A stretch of DNA of 64,000 nt from Oleispira sp963933055 (GTDB lineage: Bacteria; Pseudomonadota; Gammaproteobacteria; Pseudomonadales; Oceanobacteraceae), in contig CAWVSY010000013.1 in assembly GCA_963933055.1 (NCBI GenBank), forward strand, positions 5,387-69,386, read 5' to 3'. A model generated the notes under the pieces. The model ran no database searches and was not told where the DNA came from. It was given only the letters and a program-made list of their open reading frames with translations. Made by a program: the position numbers and the translations under genes. This document shows positions 26,062 through 35,458 of this stretch, piece by piece; within the stretch, counting starts at the first letter, position 1, and every line of letters begins with the position of its first letter.

Positions 26062-26090
26062 CGCTGTTTTTTAATTAAAAGCAGCGTTTT
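26062..26090 (+). terminator. probable intrinsic terminator of fliK
   Basis: CGCTGTTTT pairs with AAAAGCAGCG (one bulged G), followed by TTTTC. It lies 36 bp after the fliK stop and before the fliL sigma-54 promoter. Confidence 0.5.
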
Positions 26091-26121
26091 CAATTATGTT
26101 AGTTTTTTTGACGGAAAAAGC

Positions 26122-26137
26122 TGGCATACCAATTGCT
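26122..26137 (+). promoter_or_regulatory. sigma-54 promoter of the fliL operon
   Basis: TGGCATACCAATTGCT: GG (26123-26124), ten bases, GC (26135-26136), 33 bp before fliL. Should drive fliLMNOPQR-flhB. Confidence 0.88.
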
Positions 26138-26169
26138 AAATTGACTATGTCTATCGGAGAAATGACGTT

Positions 26170-26703
26170 ATGGCTGATGAGCAAGATTTAACATTAGATA
26201 CCGGTGCCCCTGAAGCAGAAGGTGGTAGTAAGAAGAAACTTATTTTTATCATCATTGGCGTGATTTTGATTATAGCCATTGCGGTAGGAGTAACTCTTTT
26301 TCTAATGTCCTCGGATGAGACAGAAGAAGGTGCTGAGGCTGGAGAGAATGCCGAAGACGTCGTAGAAGTTGCTGATGTTCCGACGCCTGCACAATACATA
26401 AAAATGAAGCCGCGATTTATCATTAATTACAATGTCGGCACTCGGCAGCGTTTCTTACAAGTTAGCATAGAAATAATGACTCGATCGCAAGAGACAGTGG
26501 ATGCGATTGAATTGCACAACCCTATGTTAAGAAATGAAATTGTCCGCATGCTGTCCGATCAGAATTTTAAGCAGCTACGAACCCCTGAAGGGCGTGTAGA
26601 GCTAAGAACAAAACTACAAGACCAGCTGATAACAGTATTGAAGCGTGAGTCTAATGTCGATGGTATCGAAGCAGTATTGTTTACTGACTTCGTTATGCAA
26701 TAG
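26170..26703 (+). CDS. fliL: flagellar basal body-associated protein FliL
   Basis: A 177-residue membrane protein. It has one membrane helix at about 24-48 (KKLIFIIIGVILIIAIAVGV), an acidic periplasmic linker, and a FliL domain (KPRFIINYNVGTRQRFLQVS and MRNEIVRMLSDQ-like block). FliL rings the stator and supports torque. First gene of the fliL operon, with GGAGAAATG-type initiation context. Its stop is nine bases before the fliM GTG. Confidence 0.95.
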   Translation: MADEQDLTLDTGAPEAEGGSKKKLIFIIIGVILIIAIAVGVTLFLMSSDETEEGAEAGENAEDVVEVADVPTPAQYIKMKPRFIINYNVGTRQRFLQVSIEIMTRSQETVDAIELHNPMLRNEIVRMLSDQNFKQLRTPEGRVELRTKLQDQLITVLKRESNVDGIEAVLFTDFVMQ

Positions 26704-26712
26704 GGAAATTAC

Positions 26713-27681
26713 GTGCAGGACTTATTAAGCCAAGACGAAATTGATGCGCTATTGCATGGTGTTGATGACGTTGATGTTGAACCAGATTCTGATATCGATG
26801 CAGAGGGTGTCAAATCTTATGACATTACTAGCAACGACCGTATTGTTCGCGGTCGGATGCCGACTCTGGAGATGATCAACGAACGTTTTGCACGTTATAC
26901 CCGTATAAGTATGTTCAACTTTTTACGCCGCAGTGCTGATGTGTCATCAGGTGGTGTGCAAATTATGAAGTTTGGTGAGTACGTTCATACTCTTTATGTC
27001 CCCACCAGTTTAAACCTTGTAAAAATCAGACCGTTGCGTGGAACTTCTCTCTTTATTTTAGATGCTAAGTTAGTTTTTAAACTGGTTGATAACTTTTTTG
27101 GTGGCGATGGCCGTCATGCAAAAATCGAAGGGCGTGAGTTTACGCCAACCGAAATACGGGTTATTCAATTGGTTTTGGCGCAGGTATTTAAAGACTATAA
27201 AGAAGCTTGGAGTACGATTCTGGATGCCGATTTTGAATACGTTGGTTCTGAAGTGAATCCTGCGATGGCAAACATTGTCAGTCCTTCTGAAGTGGTTGTT
27301 GTGAGTACTTTCAATATAGAACTGGATGGTGGCGGTGGCGATTTACACATAACCGTTCCTTACTCAATGATTGAGCCCATTCGTGAAGTGCTTGATGCCG
27401 GTATGCAAAGTGATATCGATGATGTGGATGATCGTTGGCAGCAGTCATTGAGAGAAGATATTTTAAGTGCCAAGGTTGCCATTCACGGTACCGTTGTTGA
27501 ACATGAAATGACTTTGCGTAAAGTGGCTGCGTTAAAAACAGGCGACATTATTCCGATTGATATGCCTGAGTATTTTACTTTGCAAGCTCAGGGAATTCCT
27601 ATGTTTAAGGGTAAGTTAGGTGTTTCTGATGAAAACCTAGCCGTTAAAATTATTGAACAATTTAATCACAAGCGACGCTAG
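26713..27681 (+). CDS. fliM: flagellar motor switch protein FliM
   Basis: A 322-residue C-ring protein starting at GTG. The extreme N-terminus is the CheY-P docking peptide (LLSQDEIDALLHGV). The middle domain has the GGXG-type block (NFFGGDGRHAKIEGREFTPTE), and the C-terminal SpoA domain binds FliN. The docking peptide matters for reading the CheA linker at 38889-39203, which repeats a similar pattern. Length is normal. Confidence 0.97.
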   Translation: MQDLLSQDEIDALLHGVDDVDVEPDSDIDAEGVKSYDITSNDRIVRGRMPTLEMINERFARYTRISMFNFLRRSADVSSGGVQIMKFGEYVHTLYVPTSLNLVKIRPLRGTSLFILDAKLVFKLVDNFFGGDGRHAKIEGREFTPTEIRVIQLVLAQVFKDYKEAWSTILDADFEYVGSEVNPAMANIVSPSEVVVVSTFNIELDGGGGDLHITVPYSMIEPIREVLDAGMQSDIDDVDDRWQQSLREDILSAKVAIHGTVVEHEMTLRKVAALKTGDIIPIDMPEYFTLQAQGIPMFKGKLGVSDENLAVKIIEQFNHKRR

Positions 27682-27702
27682 TGCGTTGATTAGGGGGATG
27701 CT

Positions 27703-28314
27703 ATGAGTGATGACTCTCAAGACGAGAATGAAAACGAATCAGGTAGTGAGCAAAGCCCTGATTTACCAGAAGGTACGGATTCGGGTTCTGATGCGAATGC
27801 AGAATCTGGCATGGTGGGAGATATCGATATTGATAGTCTCGCCGATGATGTTGCGGCGGGTGTAGAAGATGCTGCGGATGCTGATGCGGCCGTCGGTGAT
27901 GAATGGGCAGCCGCTTTAGCGGAAGATCCTACTGCAGAAGAAGCCGGTAACGTAGGTGATGAGTGGGCGGATGCCATGGCGGAAGAAACAGATTCCGTAA
28001 AGCAGGCGCCATTGGATGAGCTAAAAGACGAAGGGAAGTCAAGTGATGACCTTTCGCCAGAATTGGATGTGATCTTAGATATTCCGGTATCTATTTCCAT
28101 GGAAGTGGGGCGCACTGAAATTCCAATTCGTAACTTATTGCAATTGAACCAAGGTTCGGTTGTTGAGTTGGATCGACTAGCGGGTGAGCCTTTGGATGTG
28201 CTGGTTAATGGCACCTTGATTGCTCATGGAGAAGTTGTGATGGTCAACGATAAGTTTGGTATTCGATTAACCGATGTGGTGAGTCAAAGTGAAAGAATTC
28301 AGCGCTTACGTTAA
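27703..28314 (+). CDS. fliN: flagellar motor switch protein FliN with extended acidic N-terminus
   Basis: A 203-residue FliN; many are about 110-160. The C-terminal SpoA domain (about 125-203) is standard (ILDIPVSISMEVGRTEIPIR, LNQGSVVELDRLAGEPLDVL). The first 115 residues are acidic and disordered and contain the family's N-terminal EWA motif twice, GDEWAAALAED and GDEWADAMAEE, 20 residues apart. FliN forms the lower C ring and holds FliH for export. It overlaps fliO by 26 bases. Confidence 0.95.
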   Translation: MSDDSQDENENESGSEQSPDLPEGTDSGSDANAESGMVGDIDIDSLADDVAAGVEDAADADAAVGDEWAAALAEDPTAEEAGNVGDEWADAMAEETDSVKQAPLDELKDEGKSSDDLSPELDVILDIPVSISMEVGRTEIPIRNLLQLNQGSVVELDRLAGEPLDVLVNGTLIAHGEVVMVNDKFGIRLTDVVSQSERIQRLR

Positions 28315-28738
28315 ACACAAAATAATACAAACCATCGTATTATTGGCTGCTTTTACTCCTGCCTGGCTACAGGCAGAGGAAGTCGTATCAGCTCCTGATC
28401 CTATGTCTTCGGCATTACGAGTTGCGCTAACCTTAGCGGGCATGATCTGTTTTATTTTTCTATTGGCTTATTTCGCCAAACGCTTACAAGGAATGACTCG
28501 TTCAAGCGGTAGCTTTTCTGGCCAAGGCAAAGCGATCAAAACGTTAGCGACGTTATCACTTGGTTTAAAAGAAAAAGTATCGTTAATACAAGTGGGTGAG
28601 CAGCAGTTATTAATTGGTATTACCTCGCAATCTATTCAGACGCTATTAGTATTAGATACGCCAATAGAAGCTAAAGATATCGAACAGCAAAGCCCTGCAT
28701 TTCAAGCCATTTTTAATAAGGCGCTGAATAAAGTATGA
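28289..28738 (+). CDS. fliO: flagellar export scaffold FliO
   Basis: A 149-residue protein starting at GTG within the fliN end. It has a possible signal or first helix (IIQTIVLLAAFTPAWLQA) and a second membrane helix near 45-65 (VALTLAGMICFIFLLAYFAK). A small basic cytoplasmic domain follows (KEKVSLIQVGEQQLLIGI). FliO assists FliP ring assembly. Its TGA overlaps the fliP ATG (ATGA), so translation is coupled. Confidence 0.9.
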   Translation: MKEFSAYVKHKIIQTIVLLAAFTPAWLQAEEVVSAPDPMSSALRVALTLAGMICFIFLLAYFAKRLQGMTRSSGSFSGQGKAIKTLATLSLGLKEKVSLIQVGEQQLLIGITSQSIQTLLVLDTPIEAKDIEQQSPAFQAIFNKALNKV

Positions 28739-29478
28739 AGTTTTTAAGCGCTGTTATTATTGTATTATTTCCTCTTTATAGTTTTGCTGATATCAACGCT
28801 TTAGGTATTCCCGCGGTGACATTTAAGCAAACCGATACCGGTGGTGAGTATACGGTAACCATTCAAATTTTAGCGCTAATGACGCTATTGAGTTTGTTGC
28901 CTGCGATTATCATGATGATGACCGCTTTTACTCGTATTATTGTGGTGATGGCAATCCTGCGCCAGGCACTTGGTTTGCAGCAAACACCTTCTAATCAGGT
29001 TGTTTTAGGGATGTCACTTTTTTTAACTGCATTTATCATGATGCCGGTATTCGAAAAAGTAAATGAAGTGGCTATTCAGCCTTATTTAAATGAAACCATA
29101 AAACCATTAGAAGCTTTAGAGAGAGCCACTGAGCCCATGAAAGAGTTTATGTTGGCTCAAACTCGGGAAACAGATTTAAACTTATTTGTAAGAATATCAG
29201 GCAGAAAAGATTTATTAAGCCCTGATGAAACCCCTTTGCATATTTTAATTCCAGCGTTTGTGACCAGCGAATTAAAAACGGCTTTTCAGATTGGATTTCT
29301 CTTATTTATTCCTTTTCTCATTATAGATCTGGTCGTCGCCAGTATTTTGATGGCGATGGGGATGATGATGCTATCGCCGATTATTATTTCTTTACCTTTT
29401 AAAATCATGCTGTTTGTTTTAATTGATGGCTGGGCATTGGTTATGGGGACGTTAGCCAATAGTTTTGGGACGATTTGA
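28735..29478 (+). CDS. fliP: flagellar export gate protein FliP
   Basis: A 247-residue export-gate subunit with a cleavable-type signal peptide (first 18 residues) and four membrane helices. Hallmarks are MMTAFTRIIVVMAILRQALG, QTPSNQVVLGMSLFLT and the C-terminal GMMMLSPIIISLPFKIMLF. Five FliP with one FliR and four FliQ make the gate core. Normal length. Confidence 0.96.
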   Translation: MKFLSAVIIVLFPLYSFADINALGIPAVTFKQTDTGGEYTVTIQILALMTLLSLLPAIIMMMTAFTRIIVVMAILRQALGLQQTPSNQVVLGMSLFLTAFIMMPVFEKVNEVAIQPYLNETIKPLEALERATEPMKEFMLAQTRETDLNLFVRISGRKDLLSPDETPLHILIPAFVTSELKTAFQIGFLLFIPFLIIDLVVASILMAMGMMMLSPIIISLPFKIMLFVLIDGWALVMGTLANSFGTI

Positions 29479-29509
29479 TGATGACCTTAACGTTTTTTAA
29501 GGAGGCCTT

Positions 29510-29779
29510 ATGGGGGTAGAGCAAATTGGCGATTTATTTTCACAGGCTTTATTCATCATCGTAACCATTGTCTTTGTTATGGTTATTCCAAGCCTTATCG
29601 TCGGCTTGGTTGTTGCTACATTTCAGGCAGCAACGCAAATTAACGAGCAAACCTTGAGTTTTTTACCACGATTAATTATTACCCTGATTAGCCTGATCTT
29701 TTTTGGTTCTTGGGCTGTGAATAAGGTGGTTGAATTCACGCTGGGTATTTATACCAATATCCCTTTTTTGGTCGGCTAA
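29510..29779 (+). CDS. fliQ: flagellar export gate protein FliQ
   Basis: An 89-residue two-helix membrane protein with the family block PSLIVGLVVATFQAATQINE and TLSFLPRLI. It is part of the FliPQR gate. The start ATG 29510 follows AAGGAGGC. Normal length and place. Confidence 0.95.
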   Translation: MGVEQIGDLFSQALFIIVTIVFVMVIPSLIVGLVVATFQAATQINEQTLSFLPRLIITLISLIFFGSWAVNKVVEFTLGIYTNIPFLVG

Positions 29780-29793
29780 GGTGATTTCGGTAT

Positions 29794-30573
29794 ATGCTTG
29801 AATTTACCGCCTTAGATCTCAATGGCTGGGTTAGTCAATATTTTTACCCTTTTGCACGCATCGCGGGCTGTCTTGGTGTCATGCCTCTTCTAGGCAGTAA
29901 ATTAGTACCTAGGCAAATCCGAATTTTATTATCGGTTTTTATTACGTTAATTATCGCGCCTTTATTACCTGCAATGCCAACCGTCGATCCAATGTCGTTA
30001 GCGTCTTTTATTATTATTTTTCAGCAGATGCTGATTGGCATTGTGCTTGGGTTCATGGTGGAAATCGTGACGCAGGTTTTTGTATTAGCAGGGCAATTGA
30101 TTGCGATGCAAACAGGTTTGGGGATTGCGACAACGGTTGACCCTGCACAAGGGGTTTCAGTGGTGGTTGTTAGCCAATGGTTCTTATTTTTAATCAGCCT
30201 CACGTTCTTAGCGCTGAATGGTCATTTAATTGTTATAGAAGTGGTCGTCGAGAGTTTTTATACCATGCCTATTGGTAGCGGAGCTTGGACGGCGGAAGAT
30301 TATGGAAAAATGATACGTTGGGGGGGCTGGATGTTTGCTTCAGCATTGATCATCGCACTGCCTGCGTTAACCTCGTTATTGATTGTTAACTTTGCTTTTG
30401 GTGTGATGACAAGAGCCGCGCCACAGTTAAATATTTTCTCTTTAGGTTTTCCTGTCACCATGATGGTAGGCCTTGCCATTATTTGGTTAACCATTGGAGA
30501 GCTTGGAGAAAGTTTTCATGGTTTGTTGGAAATATTATTTGAATTCTTGCGCTCGTTAATTCGAACGCCATAA
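29794..30573 (+). CDS. fliR: flagellar export gate protein FliR
   Basis: A 259-residue, strongly hydrophobic protein with about six membrane segments. Family blocks include FARIAGCLGVMPLLGSKLVP, GLGIATTVDPAQGV and APQLNIFSLGFPVTM. It closes the FliPQR helical gate and contacts FlhB. It is preceded by fliQ after 14 bp. Confidence 0.95.
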   Translation: MLEFTALDLNGWVSQYFYPFARIAGCLGVMPLLGSKLVPRQIRILLSVFITLIIAPLLPAMPTVDPMSLASFIIIFQQMLIGIVLGFMVEIVTQVFVLAGQLIAMQTGLGIATTVDPAQGVSVVVVSQWFLFLISLTFLALNGHLIVIEVVVESFYTMPIGSGAWTAEDYGKMIRWGGWMFASALIIALPALTSLLIVNFAFGVMTRAAPQLNIFSLGFPVTMMVGLAIIWLTIGELGESFHGLLEILFEFLRSLIRTP

Positions 30574-30606
30574 CGATATTGATCAAAATACCCTTGGAGT
30601 ATTGAT

Positions 30607-31749
30607 ATGGCTGATGAAGACAGCAGTCAAGAAAAAACAGAGGAACCCACCGAGCGGAAGATCCAGAAATCGAAAGAGGATGGACAAACCGCTCGCTCAA
30701 AAGAACTGAATACAACAGCCATTTTATTATTTGGTGCGCTGGGTCTGGTGGCGTTTGGCCCATATATGAGTGATAAAATTTATCATATTGCGCGTTTTAA
30801 TCTTGATGTTGAACGCGCGGCTGTTTTTGATACCAGCTACATGTTTAGCCATATGTCTGAATCTATGTGGGAGGCCGTGGCTGCGCTATTTCCATGGTTT
30901 ATTTTAGTGCTTATAGCCGCTTTTTTATCACCGCTTGGGGTGGGTGGTTGGTTATTCAGTGCTAAATCGTTAGCACCAAAAATGTCGAGAATTAGCCCTT
31001 TGGCGGGAATAAAACGCATGTTCTCGGCCAATTCATTGGTCGAGCTGTTTAAAGCTTGGGCCAAAGTATTAATTGTGGGAACGGTGGCCTACTTTGTTAT
31101 TGAATATTATTTTCAAGATGCAATGGATTTACAGAATGCCGCTGTTCGACCAGCCATTAAGCGCTCTACCGAAATTGTTTTATGGGCGGCTGTGATTCTA
31201 TGTGCTTCAACCTTAATCATTGCAATGGTCGATGTGCCTTGGCAAATTTATAGCCATACCAAAAAGCTGCGCATGTCATTACAAGAAATTAAAGACGAAT
31301 TTAAAGATACCGAGGGTAAGCCGGAAGTTAAAGGCCGCATTCGTCAATTACAGAGAGAAATGGCCCAGCGTAGAATGATGGGAGCCGTACCTGATGCCGA
31401 CGTTGTTATTACTAACCCAACCCATTATGCCGTCGCATTAAAATACAATGGCGGCGCAGGTGCTCCAATTGTGGTGGCTAAAGGCGTTGACCAAGCCGCG
31501 CTTAAAATTCGAGAAATTGCCAAAGAACATAATGTTCCGCAAATGGAAGCGCCGCCTTTAGCGCGTGCTATTTACGTTCATACACGCATCGATGATGAAA
31601 TTCCTGAAGGTCTTTATACCGCCGTTGCACAAGTATTGGCTTATATATTTCAAGTGGATCAACATGCCAAAGGGCAGGGGGCTAAACCTGAACGCCGTCC
31701 TGATATGCCGATTCCAGCGGATTTAAGAGTTGATGCGAAGGCTGATTGA
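30607..31749 (+). CDS. flhB: flagellar export specificity switch FlhB
   Basis: A 380-residue gate protein. The N-terminus EKTEEPTERKIQKSKEDGQ is diagnostic. Four membrane helices follow, then a cytoplasmic domain with the self-cleaving NPTH motif (VVITNPTHYAVALKY). Cleavage and FliK switch export from hook to filament substrates. The gene ends the fliL unit; a candidate sigma-54 promoter for flhA follows 25 bp later. Confidence 0.97.
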   Translation: MADEDSSQEKTEEPTERKIQKSKEDGQTARSKELNTTAILLFGALGLVAFGPYMSDKIYHIARFNLDVERAAVFDTSYMFSHMSESMWEAVAALFPWFILVLIAAFLSPLGVGGWLFSAKSLAPKMSRISPLAGIKRMFSANSLVELFKAWAKVLIVGTVAYFVIEYYFQDAMDLQNAAVRPAIKRSTEIVLWAAVILCASTLIIAMVDVPWQIYSHTKKLRMSLQEIKDEFKDTEGKPEVKGRIRQLQREMAQRRMMGAVPDADVVITNPTHYAVALKYNGGAGAPIVVAKGVDQAALKIREIAKEHNVPQMEAPPLARAIYVHTRIDDEIPEGLYTAVAQVLAYIFQVDQHAKGQGAKPERRPDMPIPADLRVDAKAD

Positions 31750-31774
31750 AATTAAATTCCTGAAAAAACAAGAA

Positions 31775-31791
31775 TGTGCACCCTTTTTGCA
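31775..31791 (+). promoter_or_regulatory. candidate sigma-54 promoter of flhA
   Basis: TGTGCACCCTTTTTGCA aligns with TTGGCACG-N4-TTGCA: the GCAC and TTGCA parts match, but one G of the -24 GG is T. It is 41 bp before flhA, where Pseudomonas also has a FleQ-dependent promoter. Confidence 0.6.
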
Positions 31792-31832
31792 GACAGACTT
31801 ATTAACGTCAATTTTTATGCATTAGGGTATTT

Positions 31833-34034
31833 ATGGCCACGTTAGATCGCGGACAAATATTTCAACAGATACGAGGCAACTTTATTACCCTAATTACGGG
31901 TAATCTTGGCATTCCTTTAATGCTATTAATTTTGCTTGGCATGATGACTTTGCCATTGCCTCCTTTTCTGTTGGATACCTTTTTTACCTTTAATATTGCC
32001 ATCTCTATCGTTGTTCTCCTCATTTGTGTCTACGCAACAAAGCCATTAGATTTTGGTGTCTTCCCCAGTATTTTATTAATCGCGACCTTATTACGGCTAG
32101 CCTTGAACGTTGCGTCTACGCGTGTCGTATTGTTAGAAGGACATGAGGGTGGGGATGCCGCGGGTAAGGTAATCGAAGCGTTTGGCGAAGTATTAATTGG
32201 CGGCAACTATGCCGTTGGTTTGGTTGTTTTCGCTATTTTAATGATCATTAATTTCGTGGTAGTAACCAAGGGTGCAGGCCGAGTAGCCGAAGTGAGCGCT
32301 CGCTTTACCTTGGATGCGATGCCAGGTAAGCAAATGGCGATTGATGCGGATTTAAACGCCGGGTTAATGGACGCTGATCAAGCTAAAGCACGACGCCAAG
32401 AAATTGCGGCAGAAGCTGAATTTTATGGCTCCATGGATGGTGCGAGTAAGTTTGTAAAAGGCGATGCGATTGCGGGTATTTTGATTTTAGTGATTAACGT
32501 CGTCGGAGGTTTTGCGATTGGTATGGGACAGCACGACTTATTATTTGCCGACGCTGTGCAAAAATATACCATTTTGGCCATTGGTGATGGTCTTGTAGCT
32601 CAAATTCCTTCGCTCTTACTATCAACCGCGACAGCCATTATGGTCACGCGAAATAGCGATGCAAAAGATGTTGGCGAGCAAATTATTGGCCAAATTTTCG
32701 CCTCGCCTCGGGCACTTGCTATTACTGCACTTGTTTTATTCTTTATGGGGATTATCCCAGGAATGCCTCATGTGGTTTTTTTGTTTGCCGCCTTGTTATC
32801 CGGTGCAGGCGCTTATTTTATTCACTGGCGCAGTGAGGGAGGCGTCTTTGTTGATGGCAAGCCCGTCACTGGAAAAAATGCAGAAGCCGCTCAAAATAAC
32901 AGTTCAGCAAGCAAAGCCGTATCCAATGCCGGGGCGCCGCCTTTACCTGGAGAGGCTTTACCTGAGCAAGAAATAAAAGAACTTGGTTGGGACGATGTTG
33001 AAGCGGTTGATCGCGTTGGCTTAGAAGTGGGTTATCGATTAATTCCTTTAGTAGACAAAAATCAAGGTGGCCAGTTATTGGCACGTATTAAAGGTGTGCG
33101 TAAAAAACTGTCTCAAGACATTGGTTTCTTAATGCCTTCGGTTCATATTCGAGACAATCTTGATTTAATGCCTAGTCAGTATCGTATTACTTTAATGGGG
33201 GTGACTTTGGCGGAAGCTGAAATTTATCCTGAACGTGATATGGCGATCAATCCCGGCCAGGTTTTTGGCAAATTAGAAGGCATTGAAACATTAGACCCTG
33301 CTTTTGGCTTAGAAGCGATGTGGATTGAAACCAGCCAAAAAGATAAAGCACAGACATTGGGTTATACCGTTGTCGATGCCAGTACCGTTGTTGCAACTCA
33401 CTTAAATCAATTATTGCATCGACATGCCCATGAATTGATTGGTCATGAAGATGTGCAAAAAATGTTGGATATCTTAAACGAAGCATCACCGAAACTGGCC
33501 GAAGAACTTGTACCGAATACGGTCTCTATTAGTCAGTTGTTATCGGTCTTGCAGACCTTGTTGCGTGAAGATGTTCCTGTGCGTGACATGAGAACCATCG
33601 CCGAGTCTCTGGCGAATATGTCTCCTCGTAGTCAAGAAATTGCCGCTTTAACCGGTGCTGCACGTGCGGGACTCGCCCGCTTAATCATTCAAAACATCTT
33701 TGGTACCGCGGATGAGCTAAGTGTTATGACACTGGATCCCGCTCTGGAACAGTTGTTGCTTAAGACAGTACAACAGAGTGCACAACAGACAGGCAATATG
33801 GATACTTTAGTAATTGAACCCAGTATGGCTGATGCCATTCAGAGATCATTGATGAATGCGACGCAAGAACAAGAAAATGCAGGTCGTCCTGCAGTATTGG
33901 TAGTTTCAAGCCAATTACGCCCAGTGCTTTCTCGTTTTGTTCGCAATACCATCGAGCACTTAAGTGTCTTGTCGTATCAAGAAATCCCAGATAATAAAAC
34001 CATTACTATCGTGGCTACGGTGGGGGCGCAATAA
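31833..34034 (+). CDS. flhA: flagellar export gate protein FlhA
   Basis: A 733-residue export-gate protein. The N-terminal part has about eight membrane helices including the FHIPEP-type region (LDFGVFPSILLIATLLRLAL, FTLDAMPGKQMAIDADLNAG). The cytoplasmic domain (about 370-733) docks chaperone-substrate complexes. It forms the nonamer through which proton-driven export runs. It abuts flhF without a gap, as in polar flagellates. Confidence 0.97.
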   Translation: MATLDRGQIFQQIRGNFITLITGNLGIPLMLLILLGMMTLPLPPFLLDTFFTFNIAISIVVLLICVYATKPLDFGVFPSILLIATLLRLALNVASTRVVLLEGHEGGDAAGKVIEAFGEVLIGGNYAVGLVVFAILMIINFVVVTKGAGRVAEVSARFTLDAMPGKQMAIDADLNAGLMDADQAKARRQEIAAEAEFYGSMDGASKFVKGDAIAGILILVINVVGGFAIGMGQHDLLFADAVQKYTILAIGDGLVAQIPSLLLSTATAIMVTRNSDAKDVGEQIIGQIFASPRALAITALVLFFMGIIPGMPHVVFLFAALLSGAGAYFIHWRSEGGVFVDGKPVTGKNAEAAQNNSSASKAVSNAGAPPLPGEALPEQEIKELGWDDVEAVDRVGLEVGYRLIPLVDKNQGGQLLARIKGVRKKLSQDIGFLMPSVHIRDNLDLMPSQYRITLMGVTLAEAEIYPERDMAINPGQVFGKLEGIETLDPAFGLEAMWIETSQKDKAQTLGYTVVDASTVVATHLNQLLHRHAHELIGHEDVQKMLDILNEASPKLAEELVPNTVSISQLLSVLQTLLREDVPVRDMRTIAESLANMSPRSQEIAALTGAARAGLARLIIQNIFGTADELSVMTLDPALEQLLLKTVQQSAQQTGNMDTLVIEPSMADAIQRSLMNATQEQENAGRPAVLVVSSQLRPVLSRFVRNTIEHLSVLSYQEIPDNKTITIVATVGAQ

Positions 34035-35456
34035 ATGAAAGCGAAACGATTTACTGCCAAGAACATGCAACAAGCCCTACGTATGGTCTCTGATGAACTT
34101 GGGCCTGATGCTGTTATTTTATCAAACAAACGCTCTGGTAAAGGTGTTGAGGTAATTGCGGCGCTTGATTATCAAGAGATTGCTAATGAGCAACAGCAGC
34201 AAGAACTTGAACGACAGCTCATACTGCAGCAAGAGCTTGAGCAAGCGCGGCAGGTAACGGGTGAAATTCGCCAGGAACAGCCAGCACTCGATAAAGTGTC
34301 TTTTAGCAGCGCTTCTTTGGATAATACCAACCTTAATAAATCCTCCAGCTTTGATCACTCGAACGTATCTTCTACGGCGGCCTTAAAAGAGGCTTTGTTA
34401 GGTATTAAAGAAGGGACTATTGCGCAATCAAAAGCGCTTGAAGCCGTCATGCTAGGCGAAGAAGAGCTGCAAGATACAATAAGTCAGCAAGCGGCAAACA
34501 TGAGCCACGATGAGGCAGCTCCGTTTTTTAATAGAGTTTCGGATGAATTAAAAGATTTAAAAAATTGGTTGGTTAGCCAGCAAGGTAATGCTTGGAATCC
34601 GACGCGGCCTTTAAGCTGGCAGCAGGCGCAAATATGGCAGCGTTGCCAAGATTTAGGCATTGATCCTTCTTGGGCGGATAAGTTGGTGAGTGCTTTACCT
34701 GAAGATGATGACGATATTGAAAAAGGCTGGGCTCAATGCCTACGCTTTATTGCTGAAGATTTGCCACTCGCCGAAAATAATATGCTGCAAACAGGTGGCT
34801 GTTTTGCATTTGTTGGACCAACGGGCGCGGGCAAATCAACGACGATTGGTAAATTGGCTGCTCAGTATGTGATCAATCACGGTAACGATGATATCGCTTT
34901 GATTACTATGGATAATTATCGCATTGCGGCTCATGATCAATTAAAAGCCTTTGCGCGCATCATGGAAATCCCTTTATTGATACTAGAACCCAATGGTGAT
35001 TTGTCTGCGATGCTAGAACAATTAAGCGATAAAAAATTTATTCTGATCGATACCGCAGGTTTAGCGATACAAGATCCACATTTTTCCGTGCAGTTGTCTA
35101 TGCTTAAAGGGGCAGGAAATAAAGTGCAAACTTTATTAGCCTTGCCATTAACGAGTCAGGCTCGTTGCTTACAAGAAAACTTTGAGCATTTTAAACCTGC
35201 AGGAATTGATGGCTGTATTTTTACCAAGTTGGATGAGTGTTTTAGTTTAGGGCAGGCAATGAGTATTGCCTCTGTAACACGACTTCCTATTCACATGGTA
35301 ACCGATGGACCTCATATTCCAGATGACATCCATTTTCCTAATGCAAAGAAAATGGTGCGCCTTGCAGAACAAATGGCGCGAATGGCTCAAACTCGTTGGC
35401 AGACATCAGAAGTGAGTTCGGCAATGAATAATAACTTTATGCAACACGGAGTGTAA
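34035..35456 (+). CDS. flhF: polar flagellar placement GTPase FlhF
   Basis: A 473-residue SRP-type GTPase. An N-terminal basic B domain (MKAKRFTAKNMQQALRMVSDELG) is followed by a Gln/Glu-rich linker. The NG domain has G1 GPTGAGKSTTIGK, G3-like LIDTAGL and a TKLDE motif (FTKLDECFSLG). FlhF marks the pole for FliF assembly; it implies polar flagellation. It starts on the base after the flhA stop. Confidence 0.96.
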   Translation: MKAKRFTAKNMQQALRMVSDELGPDAVILSNKRSGKGVEVIAALDYQEIANEQQQQELERQLILQQELEQARQVTGEIRQEQPALDKVSFSSASLDNTNLNKSSSFDHSNVSSTAALKEALLGIKEGTIAQSKALEAVMLGEEELQDTISQQAANMSHDEAAPFFNRVSDELKDLKNWLVSQQGNAWNPTRPLSWQQAQIWQRCQDLGIDPSWADKLVSALPEDDDDIEKGWAQCLRFIAEDLPLAENNMLQTGGCFAFVGPTGAGKSTTIGKLAAQYVINHGNDDIALITMDNYRIAAHDQLKAFARIMEIPLLILEPNGDLSAMLEQLSDKKFILIDTAGLAIQDPHFSVQLSMLKGAGNKVQTLLALPLTSQARCLQENFEHFKPAGIDGCIFTKLDECFSLGQAMSIASVTRLPIHMVTDGPHIPDDIHFPNAKKMVRLAEQMARMAQTRWQTSEVSSAMNNNFMQHGV

Positions 35457-35458
35457 GC

